Source: Pyramidobacter sp. (GTDB lineage Bacteria > Synergistota > Synergistia > Synergistales > Dethiosulfovibrionaceae). Taken from it: 7,203 bases of DNA. Position 1 is the first letter of the stretch, and the number at the start of each line of letters is the position of its first letter. A program made the position numbers and the translations under genes. The notes beneath the pieces were generated by a model. That model saw only the letters and a list, made by a program, of their open reading frames with translations, made no database searches and had not been told where the DNA came from. The stretch lies in assembly GCA_016286835.1 (NCBI GenBank), contig JAEEUD010000090.1, forward strand, positions 1 through 7,203, given 5' to 3'. Below, in pieces: positions 1 through 6,669 of this stretch.

Positions 1-1583
1 AGCATCGCGAAAGCGCGGCGCACGACCCAGTTGCCCAGCACGATGAGGGCGAGGGCGTAAAGAAACTCGCGCAGTCTCACGGCGTAGCCGCCGCTTTGCC
101 ACAGCTCGGTGTCGAGCATGGTCGCGCCCTCCGTCTGCCACCAGACGCGGATCTTTTCCCGCAGGGGGACGGTGCGGTACTTTTCCTGCAGTTCGTCGAT
201 GAGGGCGCGCTCCTGGGCTTTCATGCTGAACAGAAGCGCCGAGTAGGCAAGGCTGTCGTCGATAGCTGCCTGCAGCGAAGCCCGGCTGCGGCGAAGCAAG
301 TCAAGCACGGCGGCGTCGGCTGCGCCGGCGTCGATCTGTTTCTGCACGGCGGCGTAGCGGCCCTGCATGGCAAGCATGTCTTTCTGCGTCTCGGAAAGCT
401 GCTCGTCGAGCGTCTGGACATCCTCGGTCAGCTCGCGCACGGTGTCGGTGATCGCTGCCAGGTCGGCCGCGCCGCGGGCGATGTCATAGCGCAGCGTCCA
501 CTCGCGCTTGCGCGCGGCAAGGATGTTCAGGTGCCCCTGTGTGTGTTCGAGCTTTAAGCGCGCGCCGTCGCGTTCATCCTCGCGCACGTCGCGCTCGGTC
601 CGGGCGGCGGCACGGGCATCGTCGCGGGCGGCGTCATACTTTATCTGCGCGGCTTCAAGTTCCTCCTGCGCGCTCCGGAACTGCGCGCTTTCCTGCGAGA
701 GCTGTGTCTCCAGCTCCTTCACGCGGGCGTCGAGTTCGGCGATCTGCGCTTCAAAGCTCTTTTCTTCAAGGTCGAGGTGGTCGCGGATGTAGGCCCGCAG
801 GCGGATATGCCGGTCGCGCGCCAGCTTGCGGGCGCTCAGGACCGTGGCGGCGTTCTCGTGTTTCAGAACGGAGAGCGTGTGATGCGCGCGGGCCGCTTCC
901 GCCAAAAACGCGGCGCCGTACAGTTTCCAGATGTTCTGAGGCGTGTTCTCACGCTCGCAGGTATCGCGGGCCAGCCGCCAGGCGGCCTCGCGGCTTTCGA
1001 CCAGATGCTGTGCGCGCTCCGCGGCGCCGGCGGCGTGGTCGAGGTCGTACTGTGCGTCATCGATCTGCGAGTTGAGATCTTCAAGCTGGTCGATGTAGGC
1101 GTTGTAGAAATTGAGCGGGTAAGGCGGCTTTTCGATCAGCGTCAGTTCGGGTGCGGAGATGTCCTCTTTCCGCTTGGCCAGCATGGCCTCGATGTGCCCC
1201 TTGCGGCTGAGGGCGTTGATGATGGCGGGGTAGACGTTTTTCAGGCCGGAGAGCGTCTCCTTGCGGCGGACGACGGCCTCCTCGCTGATGCCGAAGCGCG
1301 TGGCGGCCGCGCTGACTGACAGCCTCTCCAGGTCCTCAAGATGCCTGCCGATCGCTTCGGCTCGCCGGGCGCATTCTTCGGCGTTGGGCGCGGGGCTGTA
1401 GGGCGATGTGTCATCGCTTCCGGGCTGCCTTGAAACGGGCGCCGGATCGGGGGCGCCGGATGCTGCGTCCCCGGTCAGGCTGACGTTCCCGCCGGTGAGC
1501 AGCGATACGGCGTCAAGCGCGGAGGATGCGACGGCGGACCCGAGTATCATCAGCACGGCAAGCACAAAACATTTCTTTTTCAT
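1..1583 (-). CDS. MscS-family mechanosensitive channel with periplasmic coiled-coil domain, second tandem copy (partial)
   Basis: The frame is open from an ATG at 1583 to the left edge: 527 codons plus two bases, with no stop or frameshift, so the 3' end is missing. Seen: a signal peptide (MKKKCFVLAV..., likely cleaved SSA/LDA after residue 22), a low-complexity Pro/Ala/Ser stretch (about residues 40-65), then roughly 400 residues of charged Ala/Glu/Arg/Leu helix typical of coiled coil. A conserved ELWQSGGYAVRL block follows, then the first membrane helix (FLYALALIVLGNW), where the window ends. It aligns along its whole length with the neighbouring 772-aa protein, roughly half the residues identical by eye. 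By that alignment the missing part should be the rest of the three-helix MscS pore and the cytoplasmic domain. The start is supported by AGGAG 10 nt upstream (1594-1598). It lies 67 bp downstream of its paralog, so co-transcription is likely. The channel function is inferred from the paralog, because the MscS domain itself is outside the window. Confidence 0.85.
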   Translation of the reverse strand, partial: MKKKCFVLAVLMILGSAVASSALDAVSLLTGGNVSLTGDAASGAPDPAPVSRQPGSDDTSPYSPAPNAEECARRAEAIGRHLEDLERLSVSAAATRFGISEEAVVRRKETLSGLKNVYPAIINALSRKGHIEAMLAKRKEDISAPELTLIEKPPYPLNFYNAYIDQLEDLNSQIDDAQYDLDHAAGAAERAQHLVESREAAWRLARDTCERENTPQNIWKLYGAAFLAEAARAHHTLSVLKHENAATVLSARKLARDRHIRLRAYIRDHLDLEEKSFEAQIAELDARVKELETQLSQESAQFRSAQEELEAAQIKYDAARDDARAAARTERDVREDERDGARLKLEHTQGHLNILAARKREWTLRYDIARGAADLAAITDTVRELTEDVQTLDEQLSETQKDMLAMQGRYAAVQKQIDAGAADAAVLDLLRRSRASLQAAIDDSLAYSALLFSMKAQERALIDELQEKYRTVPLREKIRVWWQTEGATMLDTELWQSGGYAVRLREFLYALALIVLGNWVVRRAFAM

Positions 1584-1593
1584 GAAACTGCCA

Positions 1594-1598
1594 CTCCT
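1594..1598 (-). promoter_or_regulatory. Ribosome binding site of the partial MscS paralog
   Basis: AGGAG on the minus strand, 10 nt before the ATG at 1583. The surrounding octamer ACAGGAGT is identical to that before the upstream paralog, at the same distance from the start codon, so the duplicated unit includes the translation signal. Confidence 0.7.
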
Positions 1599-1606
1599 GT
1601 TTGGTC

Positions 1607-1651
1607 AAAAAACGGGCGAATAAAGTCTGTACGCGGAAGAGACGGGCCCGT
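1607..1651 (-). terminator. Possible weak terminator or attenuator between the MscS paralogs
   Basis: On the minus strand ACGGGC (1651-1646) can pair with GCCCGT (1617-1612) across a 28-nt loop that holds a further GTCT/AGAC pairing. A run of six T (1612-1607) follows directly. The hairpin begins at the stop codon of the upstream gene. The stem is only 6 bp and the loop is long, so complete termination is doubtful. It could reduce expression of the second copy relative to the first. Confidence 0.35.
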
Positions 1652-3969
1652 CAGACCGTCAGCGACCGGTCGTCGTCGCGGCGCTCGGGCTTCGGGACCG
1701 GCGCGGGATGGAAGAGGTTCACGTCCATGTGCGGGTAGGCCATGGCGATGCCCTTTTCGGCAAAGGTCTCCTGGATCTTCTCGCGCATCTCGGAACGGAC
1801 CCTCGGGCCTTTGGCGAGCCGCTGATTGATCCAGAAGTAGAGAATGAAGTCCAGCGAGCTGGCGCCGAAGTCGGCGAAGCACACCCACGGCTCCGGAGTC
1901 CTGAGGATCCTCGGGTCGCTGGCGACGATCTCAAGCAGCGTCTCACGGACCAGCTTCGCCGGCGTGCCGTATTCCACGCCGACGTTGATCTCGCAGCGCA
2001 GCAGGGCGTCGGACAGGCTCCAGTTGACGAGCTGCTTTTCCAGCAGTTCGCTGTTGGGGATGACGACTTCCTTCTCGTCGAAGGTGCGGACCAGCGTGGA
2101 GCTGACGCCGATATCGGCCACGGTGCCGGAGACGCCGCCGACCTCGATGACGTTGCCGAGGCGGAAGGGGCGCTTGAGCGTCAGCAGGATGCCGCTCATG
2201 AGGTTTTTGAACAGGTTCTGCGTGCCGAATCCAATGGCGATGGCGACGGCGCCGCCAAGGAACGCGAAGGCCGTGAGCGGGATGCCGACGATGTGGAGCG
2301 CCCCCAGGAAGATGGCGATGCCGGCGACGTAAAACAGCAGACGGTTCAGCGAGCGCCTGCTGGTCTCGTCGATCGTGAAGCGCTTCGACGCCAGCCAGAC
2401 GAGCATGGCGATGCCGCGTTTGGCGCCCCATGTGCCGAGCACGATGAGCGCGAGGGCGATGAGGAATTCTTTCAGGCGCACGGCGTAGCCGCCGCTCTGC
2501 CACAGCTCGGTGTTGAGCAGCGCCGTGCCCTTGCTGGTCCACCAGGCGCGCGCCTTGTCCCAGATGGAGACGGTCTTGTAGGTCGCCTGTAGTTCGGCGA
2601 TGAAAGCGCGCTCCTGCGCGCCCATGCTGAACAGGTGGGAGACGTAGGCCAGGCAGCTGTCGATGCTGGCCTGCAGGGCGGTGCGGATCTTGCGCAGGGA
2701 CGCCAGTTTCGCGTCGCCCGGTTCCGTGGCGTCGATCAGCTTCTGGACCATGGAATAGCGTCCCTGGAGCGCGAGCAGGTCTTTCTGCGAATCGGACAGC
2801 TCTTCTTCGAGCTTCAGGGCTTCGGCGGTCAGCTCCTTGACGGTGTCGGGGATCTTCGAGACGTCGGCGGCGCCGCGGGCAAGGTCGTAGCGCAGCGTCC
2901 AGATGCGCCTGCGCGCGGCGAGCACGATGAGGTTCCCCTGCAGATGGTCAAGTTCAAGACGAAGGCGTTCGCGCTCGGCTTCGCGCATGTCGCGTTCGAG
3001 CAGAGCCCCAGGCCTGGCATCCTCCTTGGCGGCGGCGTACTTGAGCTGAGCGGCCTCGAAGTCGTCGAGGGCCCGTTTGAATTTGCGGTTCAGCTCGGTG
3101 CGGCTCGCTTCGAGCTTTTTCACGGACGCGGCGAGTTCGGAGACCTGTGCTTCAAAGCTCTTTTCCTCAAGGTCGAGGTTGTCGCGGATGTACGCCTGCA
3201 CGCTGCCCTGACGCTCGATTTTCAGCTTGCGGGCGGCGAGCGTGGCGGCCGCGTTCTCCTGAACGAGGCGCGCGGCGGTGCTCTGTGCGCGGGCGATCTC
3301 CAACTGATACGAGGCGCCGGTCAACTCCCAGGTGGTCGCGGGCGTGCGCTCCTTGGCGTAGCGGTCGCGGGCGAGGCGCCAGGCCGCTTCGCGGTCCTTG
3401 ATCAGGTCTTTGACGCTTTCGGCGTAGACGGCGGCGCGGTCGATGTCGCTCTGCGCGTCGTCGAGCTGCGCCCGGAGATCGGCGAGCTGGTCGATGTAGG
3501 CGTCGTAAAATTCGAGGGGATACGGCGGCTTGATCGTCAGGCTCAGCTCGGGCGAGCTGGTGTCCGATTTCTGCTTGGCCAGTTCGGCATCGACCTGCGT
3601 TTTCCGGCTGAGCGCGTTGATGACGGCGGGATAGGCGTTTTTCAGGTTCGTCAGCGTTTCGATGCGGCGCGTCACGGCCTCTTCGCTCACGCCGAAGCGC
3701 TGCGCGGCTTCGTCGGTCTTCAGCGCGCTCCAGTCGTCGAGCAGCTTGCCGATCTCTTCGGCGCGCACGGCGCAGGCGTCGGCATCGGCCTGGGGCTCGT
3801 AGGGCAGGGCGGGATCGTCGCTTTTCGCGGTCACGGCAACGTCGGCCGACGCGGCGTTAGTGTCGGAAACGGCGCCGCCGGTGACGATCGAGAGCGCGTC
3901 CAGAGCGAAGGCGGAAGCGCTCAGCGAAAGCGTCAGCAGCAGAGCCAGTGCGGTCAGTTTCTTGTTCAT
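1651..3969 (-). CDS. MscS-family mechanosensitive channel with large periplasmic coiled-coil domain
   Basis: A 772-aa inner-membrane channel protein that should open under membrane tension and release solutes during osmotic downshock. Residues 1-22 form a signal peptide (likely cut AFA/LDA). About 23-495 is a periplasmic, Ala/Glu/Arg/Leu-rich helical region comparable in size to the N-terminal domain of MscK/MscM. Three hydrophobic segments follow (about 502-527, 541-563, 564-602); the third has the Gly/Ala-rich pore-helix pattern (FLGGAVAIAIGFGTQNLFKN) and runs into LKRPFRLGNVIEV, the start of the beta domain. The VVIPNSELLEKQLVNWS block (about 635-651) and an alpha/beta C-terminus complete a typical MscS cytoplasmic part, with a charged tail. 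MscK and MscM carry eight further membrane helices between these parts; they are absent here. An in-frame ATG 28 codons upstream exists, but M at 3969 is preferred: it gives a clean signal peptide and has AGGAG 10 nt before it. The family call is firm; gating properties and physiological role are not determinable. Confidence 0.93.
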   Translation of the reverse strand: MNKKLTALALLLTLSLSASAFALDALSIVTGGAVSDTNAASADVAVTAKSDDPALPYEPQADADACAVRAEEIGKLLDDWSALKTDEAAQRFGVSEEAVTRRIETLTNLKNAYPAVINALSRKTQVDAELAKQKSDTSSPELSLTIKPPYPLEFYDAYIDQLADLRAQLDDAQSDIDRAAVYAESVKDLIKDREAAWRLARDRYAKERTPATTWELTGASYQLEIARAQSTAARLVQENAAATLAARKLKIERQGSVQAYIRDNLDLEEKSFEAQVSELAASVKKLEASRTELNRKFKRALDDFEAAQLKYAAAKEDARPGALLERDMREAERERLRLELDHLQGNLIVLAARRRIWTLRYDLARGAADVSKIPDTVKELTAEALKLEEELSDSQKDLLALQGRYSMVQKLIDATEPGDAKLASLRKIRTALQASIDSCLAYVSHLFSMGAQERAFIAELQATYKTVSIWDKARAWWTSKGTALLNTELWQSGGYAVRLKEFLIALALIVLGTWGAKRGIAMLVWLASKRFTIDETSRRSLNRLLFYVAGIAIFLGALHIVGIPLTAFAFLGGAVAIAIGFGTQNLFKNLMSGILLTLKRPFRLGNVIEVGGVSGTVADIGVSSTLVRTFDEKEVVIPNSELLEKQLVNWSLSDALLRCEINVGVEYGTPAKLVRETLLEIVASDPRILRTPEPWVCFADFGASSLDFILYFWINQRLAKGPRVRSEMREKIQETFAEKGIAMAYPHMDVNLFHPAPVPKPERRDDDRSLTV

Positions 3970-3979
3970 GAGGCAGCAA

Positions 3980-3984
3980 CTCCT
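3980..3984 (-). promoter_or_regulatory. Ribosome binding site that sets the MscS gene start
   Basis: AGGAG on the minus strand, 10 nt before the ATG at 3969. It decides against the longer in-frame start at 4053, whose extra 28 residues (Arg/Lys/Cys-rich) would mask the signal peptide and overlap the putative promoter. Confidence 0.7.
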
Positions 3985-4008
3985 GTATTTGCAAAATTTC
4001 AACTCCGA

Positions 4009-4038
4009 ATTATAAGACTTTCGGCGTGAAAACGCGAA
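4009..4038 (-). promoter_or_regulatory. Candidate promoter for the MscS gene pair
   Basis: A perfect TATAAT on the minus strand (4014-4009) lies 39 bp before the start codon at 3969. The best -35 match at 18-bp spacing is TTCGCG (4038-4033), only three of six consensus bases. The region is AT-rich relative to its surroundings and well placed, but the weak -35 suggests help from an activator or an alternative start. Confidence 0.45.
4020..4038. promoter_or_regulatory. Inverted repeat in the divergent promoter region, possible operator
   Basis: TTCGGCGT (4020-4027) and ACGCGAA (4032-4038) form a 7-bp inverted repeat with one extra G in the left arm, separated by GAAA. It covers the -35 and spacer of the candidate MscS promoter, where a repressor or activator could act. 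The similarity is short and could be chance. Confidence 0.22.
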
Positions 4039-4103
4039 TCGTATATAATCCACGCTTCCCCTCTTGACTTCAAGCGCGCTTCATGCGCTATGCTCTTCGC
4101 GTC

Positions 4104-4112
4104 TGCTATAAT
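4104..4112 (+). promoter_or_regulatory. Extended -10 promoter of the DUF362 gene
   Basis: TGCTATAAT is an exact extended -10 element (TGn plus TATAAT at 4107-4112). It implies transcription starting near 4119 and a leader of about 40 nt. No good -35 exists at 16-18 bp spacing, as is common for extended -10 promoters. An alternative is TTGACT (4064-4069) with TATGCT (4089-4094) at 19-bp spacing, a poorer combination. Confidence 0.6.
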
Positions 4113-4143
4113 AGGACACCGGGGAAACGATCACTTTTATTAT

Positions 4144-4150
4144 AGGGGGA
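4144..4150 (+). promoter_or_regulatory. Ribosome binding site that sets the DUF362 start
   Basis: AGGGGGA, 8 nt before the ATG at 4159. It supports that start over the in-frame ATG at 4090, which lies upstream of the extended -10 promoter and so would not be in the transcript. An out-of-frame ATG at 4154 sits between this site and the chosen start and gives no meaningful product. Confidence 0.75.
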
Positions 4151-4158
4151 ATCATGCC

Positions 4159-5298
4159 ATGGAGAAGAAATCAGTCGTCTATTTCGCGCCGTTCACGGCC
4201 GCTGTCAGCAAGGTCGACGTGCTGAAAAAGGCCATCGAGGCCGTCGAGCTCGGCAAAACGGTCAAAGCCGGCGATCTCACCGCCGTCAAGCTGCACTTCG
4301 GGGAGAAGGGCAACGACACCTACATGCGCCCGATCTTCATCCGCGCCGTCGTGGACGAGATCAAAAAGTGCGGCGGCAAGCCGTTCCTGACCGACAGCAA
4401 CACGCTTTACGTGGGCAGCCGCAAGAACGCCGTCGATCACCTGATCACGGCCGTCGAGAACGGCTTCGGCTACGCTCAGGTAGGCGCACCGCTGATCATC
4501 GCCGACGGGCTCAAGAGCAACGACTTCCGCGAAGTGGAGGTCGACGCGAAGCACTTCAAGACCGTCGAGGTCAGCTCCGCCATCGCCGAGGCTGACGCGC
4601 TTGTCGTCGTCTCGCACTTCAAGGGCCACGTGGCGGCCGGGTTCGGCGGCACGATCAAGAACCTCGCCATGGGCTGCGCACCCGCGCGCGGCAAGAAGGC
4701 GCAGCACCAGGTGCGCCTCACCGTCGACGAGGAAAAGTGCATCGGCTGCGGTAAGTGCTTCCGCAACTGCCCGGGACATGCCATCAGCATGGTGAAAGGC
4801 GAGGGCGGCAAAACGGTTTCGTGCGTCGATCCCAAGCCGTGCCTGGGCTGCTGCGAGTGCATGACCGTCTGCCCCACGGGCGCGATCAGCATCGCCTGGA
4901 CGGGCGCCGACGACATGGCCGAGTTCAACGAGCGCATGGCCGAGTACGCCTGGGGCGCGGTGAAGGACAAAAAGCGCGTCGTCTACATCAACGTGATGAT
5001 GGACATCACGCCGTTGTGCGACTGCTGCGGCTGGAGCGACACGCCCATCGTGCCGAACATCGGCATCGCCGCCAGCACCGACCCGGTGGCGCTCGACAAG
5101 GCCTGCTACGACATGGTGACGGAGATCGCGGGCTCCGAAGTGGAGCATCATCACTTCCACGCCGGCGACGACAAGTTCGCCCTGCTGCACCCGATCACGC
5201 GCCCGCACGCGCAGTTCGAGCACGGCGCGGCCATCGGCATGGGCAAACTGGACTACGAGCTCGTGAAGATCGACATCGAAGAGGGCGAAGGGGAATAA
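4159..5298 (+). CDS. DUF362 family protein with two [4Fe-4S] ferredoxin motifs
   Basis: A 379-aa soluble, presumably cytoplasmic iron-sulfur protein of the DUF362/COG2768 'uncharacterized Fe-S center' type. The N-terminal half has the family blocks KLHFGEKGN (about 44-52) and SHFKGHVAAGFGGTIKNLAMG (about 152-172), with K179/K180 and H183 following. A bacterial-type ferredoxin insert holds two CX2CX2CX3CP motifs: C194, C197, C200, C204 and C228, C231, C234, C238, which should bind two [4Fe-4S] clusters. The C-terminal part has CDCCGW (C287, C289, C290) followed by a DPVALDKACYD block typical of the family, and a His cluster (H330-332, H334). The ligand pattern points to electron transfer or redox chemistry, but no substrate is established for this family and none is claimed. 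There is no signal peptide or membrane segment. It is monocistronic: divergent from the MscS pair, with a strong terminator 14 bp after its stop. The start follows the RBS at 4144-4150. Confidence 0.92.
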   Translation: MEKKSVVYFAPFTAAVSKVDVLKKAIEAVELGKTVKAGDLTAVKLHFGEKGNDTYMRPIFIRAVVDEIKKCGGKPFLTDSNTLYVGSRKNAVDHLITAVENGFGYAQVGAPLIIADGLKSNDFREVEVDAKHFKTVEVSSAIAEADALVVVSHFKGHVAAGFGGTIKNLAMGCAPARGKKAQHQVRLTVDEEKCIGCGKCFRNCPGHAISMVKGEGGKTVSCVDPKPCLGCCECMTVCPTGAISIAWTGADDMAEFNERMAEYAWGAVKDKKRVVYINVMMDITPLCDCCGWSDTPIVPNIGIAASTDPVALDKACYDMVTEIAGSEVEHHHFHAGDDKFALLHPITRPHAQFEHGAAIGMGKLDYELVKIDIEEGEGE

Positions 5299-5311
5299 TT
5301 GATTAGTAATT

Positions 5312-5369
5312 AAAGCCGCGCTGATGCCGGATTGCCTCTAAAGGGCAAAACCCGCATCAGCGCGGCTTT
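5312..5369. terminator. Bidirectional intrinsic terminator between converging genes
   Basis: AAAGCCGCGCTGATGC (5312-5327) pairs perfectly over 16 bp with 5354-5369. The 26-nt loop has a second small hairpin (TTGCC 5332-5336 with GGCAA 5344-5348). On the plus strand the stem ends in TTTT after the DUF362 gene. On the minus strand it ends in TTTAATTA after the DUF401 gene, whose stop is 5 bp from the stem. It serves both converging genes and shields each from antisense read-through. Confidence 0.88.
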
Positions 5370-5374
5370 TCGTG

Positions 5375-6577
5375 TTAAATGACGTTCGTCAGCAGAGCGT
5401 AATATCCGACCATCAGCGCGCAGAAGATCAGCGACAGGGGCAGCGTGCGGAAGATCAGACGGCCCAAAGGGACCTTGAAATACTCCGAGGCCACGACCAG
5501 GCAGATGTGCACCGGCGCTACCAGGCTGGCCGAGTGACAGGCGCACATCAGCAATGCCATCAGCGGCGCGCTGGCCCCCATTGCCGAGAACGCCAGCGGC
5601 GCGCCCAGCGCGATGATTCCCGCCGAGCCGCTGATCGTGCCGCCGACGAAGAACATCAGCGCGAACACCAGCGCCGGCGGCAGCGGCAGGGCCGAGAGCA
5701 TCGCCGGCAGCTCGCCGAGCAGCCCCGTGGCGGCGATGTACTCGCGCAGCACGAGCACCAGATACGTGTTCAGCTGCAGCTTCTTCTCAAACGCCGAGAC
5801 GAAGAACGGAGCCAGTTCCTTCGGCGAGAAGCGCGCTACCAGCGCGAACAGCACGATCACGCCCAGCAGCGCAGGCACGATCGGGGCGCGGAATCCCAGC
5901 AGCAGCGCCAGGATCAGCAGCAGCGGCCAGAGATGAAAGGCCAGATTGCCCGCGTCGCGCAGACGGTTTTCGCTCTTCGGCGTGCCCGGATCGGTGGGGA
6001 TGCGGCGCAGGAACGAGAAATAGCCGATCAGCGCCAGCGCGACGACGGGAACGATCATGCAGGGCACGAAACGCGCCAGCGGCACGCCGGAAATGCTCAG
6101 CATCAGCAGCACGCTGGAGTACGTCGGCAGCGTGCTCTCGGGGATGTGGCGGAACCAGCTCGTTGCAGCCGCCTGCTCGACCGGCGTGAGCCAGCCGTCG
6201 GTGGCCTCTTTGACGATGTCGCCGCAGATGATCATCGCCCCCGCCGAGGGCAGCAGGCCGATGAACATCGGTGCGACGGCCGCGTTGATCCTGCGGTTGT
6301 GGAACAGGCCGTTCAGGTCCCGGCTGGCATTGCGGATCATCGCGCGGCGTTCCAGCATCCGCTGCAAAAACGTGATCAGATACAGCGCCGCGAGCACGTT
6401 CAGAGAACCCGGACGCTTCAGCACCGTCCAGAACATCAGCAGCGCGTCGTCCGCCGGGATCCGCCACAGCAGCGCCACGGCGGCCAGCCCGCCGAGGATC
6501 GCCTGCCACAGCGGGCGCCCGAACGCCAGCAGCGCGACGATCACGGCAAAAACGACGCCAAGATAGACGATCGACAT
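5375..6577 (-). CDS. DUF401 family integral membrane protein, putative transporter
   Basis: A 400-aa very hydrophobic protein with about ten membrane segments, no cleavable signal peptide, and short charged loops (for example about 71-98 and 190-210). I recognise it as DUF401 (COG1906-like), a family without a firm substrate. Two similar Gly/Ser-rich blocks, GLLPSAGAMIICG (about 107-119) and GGTISGSAGIIALGAPL (about 312-328), lie one in each half. Such paired re-entrant loops are seen in ion-transporter-superfamily carriers for organic anions, so secondary transport is the likely role. A conserved-looking SLVAPVHICLVVASEYFKV block (about 351-369) lies before the last helix. The start ATG at 6577 has GAGGGGAG (6586-6593) 8 nt upstream. 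It converges on the DUF362 gene and shares its terminator. On the other side the HigA-like gene ends 92 bp upstream on the same strand. Family call good; the substrate cannot be read from the sequence. Confidence 0.87.
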   Translation of the reverse strand: MSIVYLGVVFAVIVALLAFGRPLWQAILGGLAAVALLWRIPADDALLMFWTVLKRPGSLNVLAALYLITFLQRMLERRAMIRNASRDLNGLFHNRRINAAVAPMFIGLLPSAGAMIICGDIVKEATDGWLTPVEQAAATSWFRHIPESTLPTYSSVLLMLSISGVPLARFVPCMIVPVVALALIGYFSFLRRIPTDPGTPKSENRLRDAGNLAFHLWPLLLILALLLGFRAPIVPALLGVIVLFALVARFSPKELAPFFVSAFEKKLQLNTYLVLVLREYIAATGLLGELPAMLSALPLPPALVFALMFFVGGTISGSAGIIALGAPLAFSAMGASAPLMALLMCACHSASLVAPVHICLVVASEYFKVPLGRLIFRTLPLSLIFCALMVGYYALLTNVI

Positions 6578-6585
6578 GAATTAAT

Positions 6586-6593
6586 CTCCCCTC
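6586..6593 (-). promoter_or_regulatory. Ribosome binding site of the DUF401 gene
   Basis: GAGGGGAG on the minus strand, 8 nt before the ATG at 6577, in good position and strongly purine-rich. No convincing -10/-35 pair is visible in the 92 bp upstream of this gene. Confidence 0.7.
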
Positions 6594-6618
6594 AAAACGC
6601 AGACGCACTGTTCATGAG

Positions 6619-6638
6619 AAAAAACGCGCGTCCGGCGT
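6619..6638 (-). terminator. Possible weak terminator after the toxin-antitoxin pair
   Basis: On the minus strand ACGC (6638-6635) can pair with GCGT (6627-6624), followed by a run of six T (6624-6619), 32 bp past the antitoxin stop. The stem is only 4 bp, so it is at best a leaky terminator. Read-through into the DUF401 gene seems possible. Confidence 0.25.
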
Positions 6639-6669
6639 GGTCATTCCGTTCGTAAAGCACACGATTTCC

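Noticed and set aside
1708..2592. Plus-strand open frame (294 codons) inside the MscS gene region
   Set aside because: Antisense to the conserved channel domain; no family resemblance and no RBS pattern.
2635..4029. Long plus-strand open frame (464 codons) opposite the MscS gene
   Set aside because: It is antisense to a clear MscS protein and its composition (Gly/Val/Asp/Leu-rich, no recognisable domain) is what GC-rich codons give on the opposite strand. The partial paralog shows similar antisense frames, as expected from duplication.
4044..4049. Plus-strand TATAAT as a second promoter for the DUF362 gene
   Set aside because: No acceptable -35 at 16-18 bp spacing and no TGn extension, unlike the element at 4104-4112. 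It may reflect the AT-rich character of the intergenic region.
4090..4158. N-terminal extension of the DUF362 protein from the ATG at 4090
   Set aside because: The ATG lies upstream of the extended -10 element and has no RBS; the 23 extra residues resemble no part of the family.
4171..5223. Minus-strand open frame (350 codons) opposite the DUF362 gene
   Set aside because: Antisense shadow rich in Ala/Asp/Val/His; the plus-strand frame has two exact ferredoxin motifs, a promoter, an RBS and a terminator.
5372..6655. Plus-strand open frame (427 codons) opposite the DUF401 gene, extremely rich in Gln, Arg and His
   Set aside because: The bias results from reading hydrophobic Leu/Ala/Ile codons backward. 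It has no RBS, and its start lies inside the convergent terminator region.
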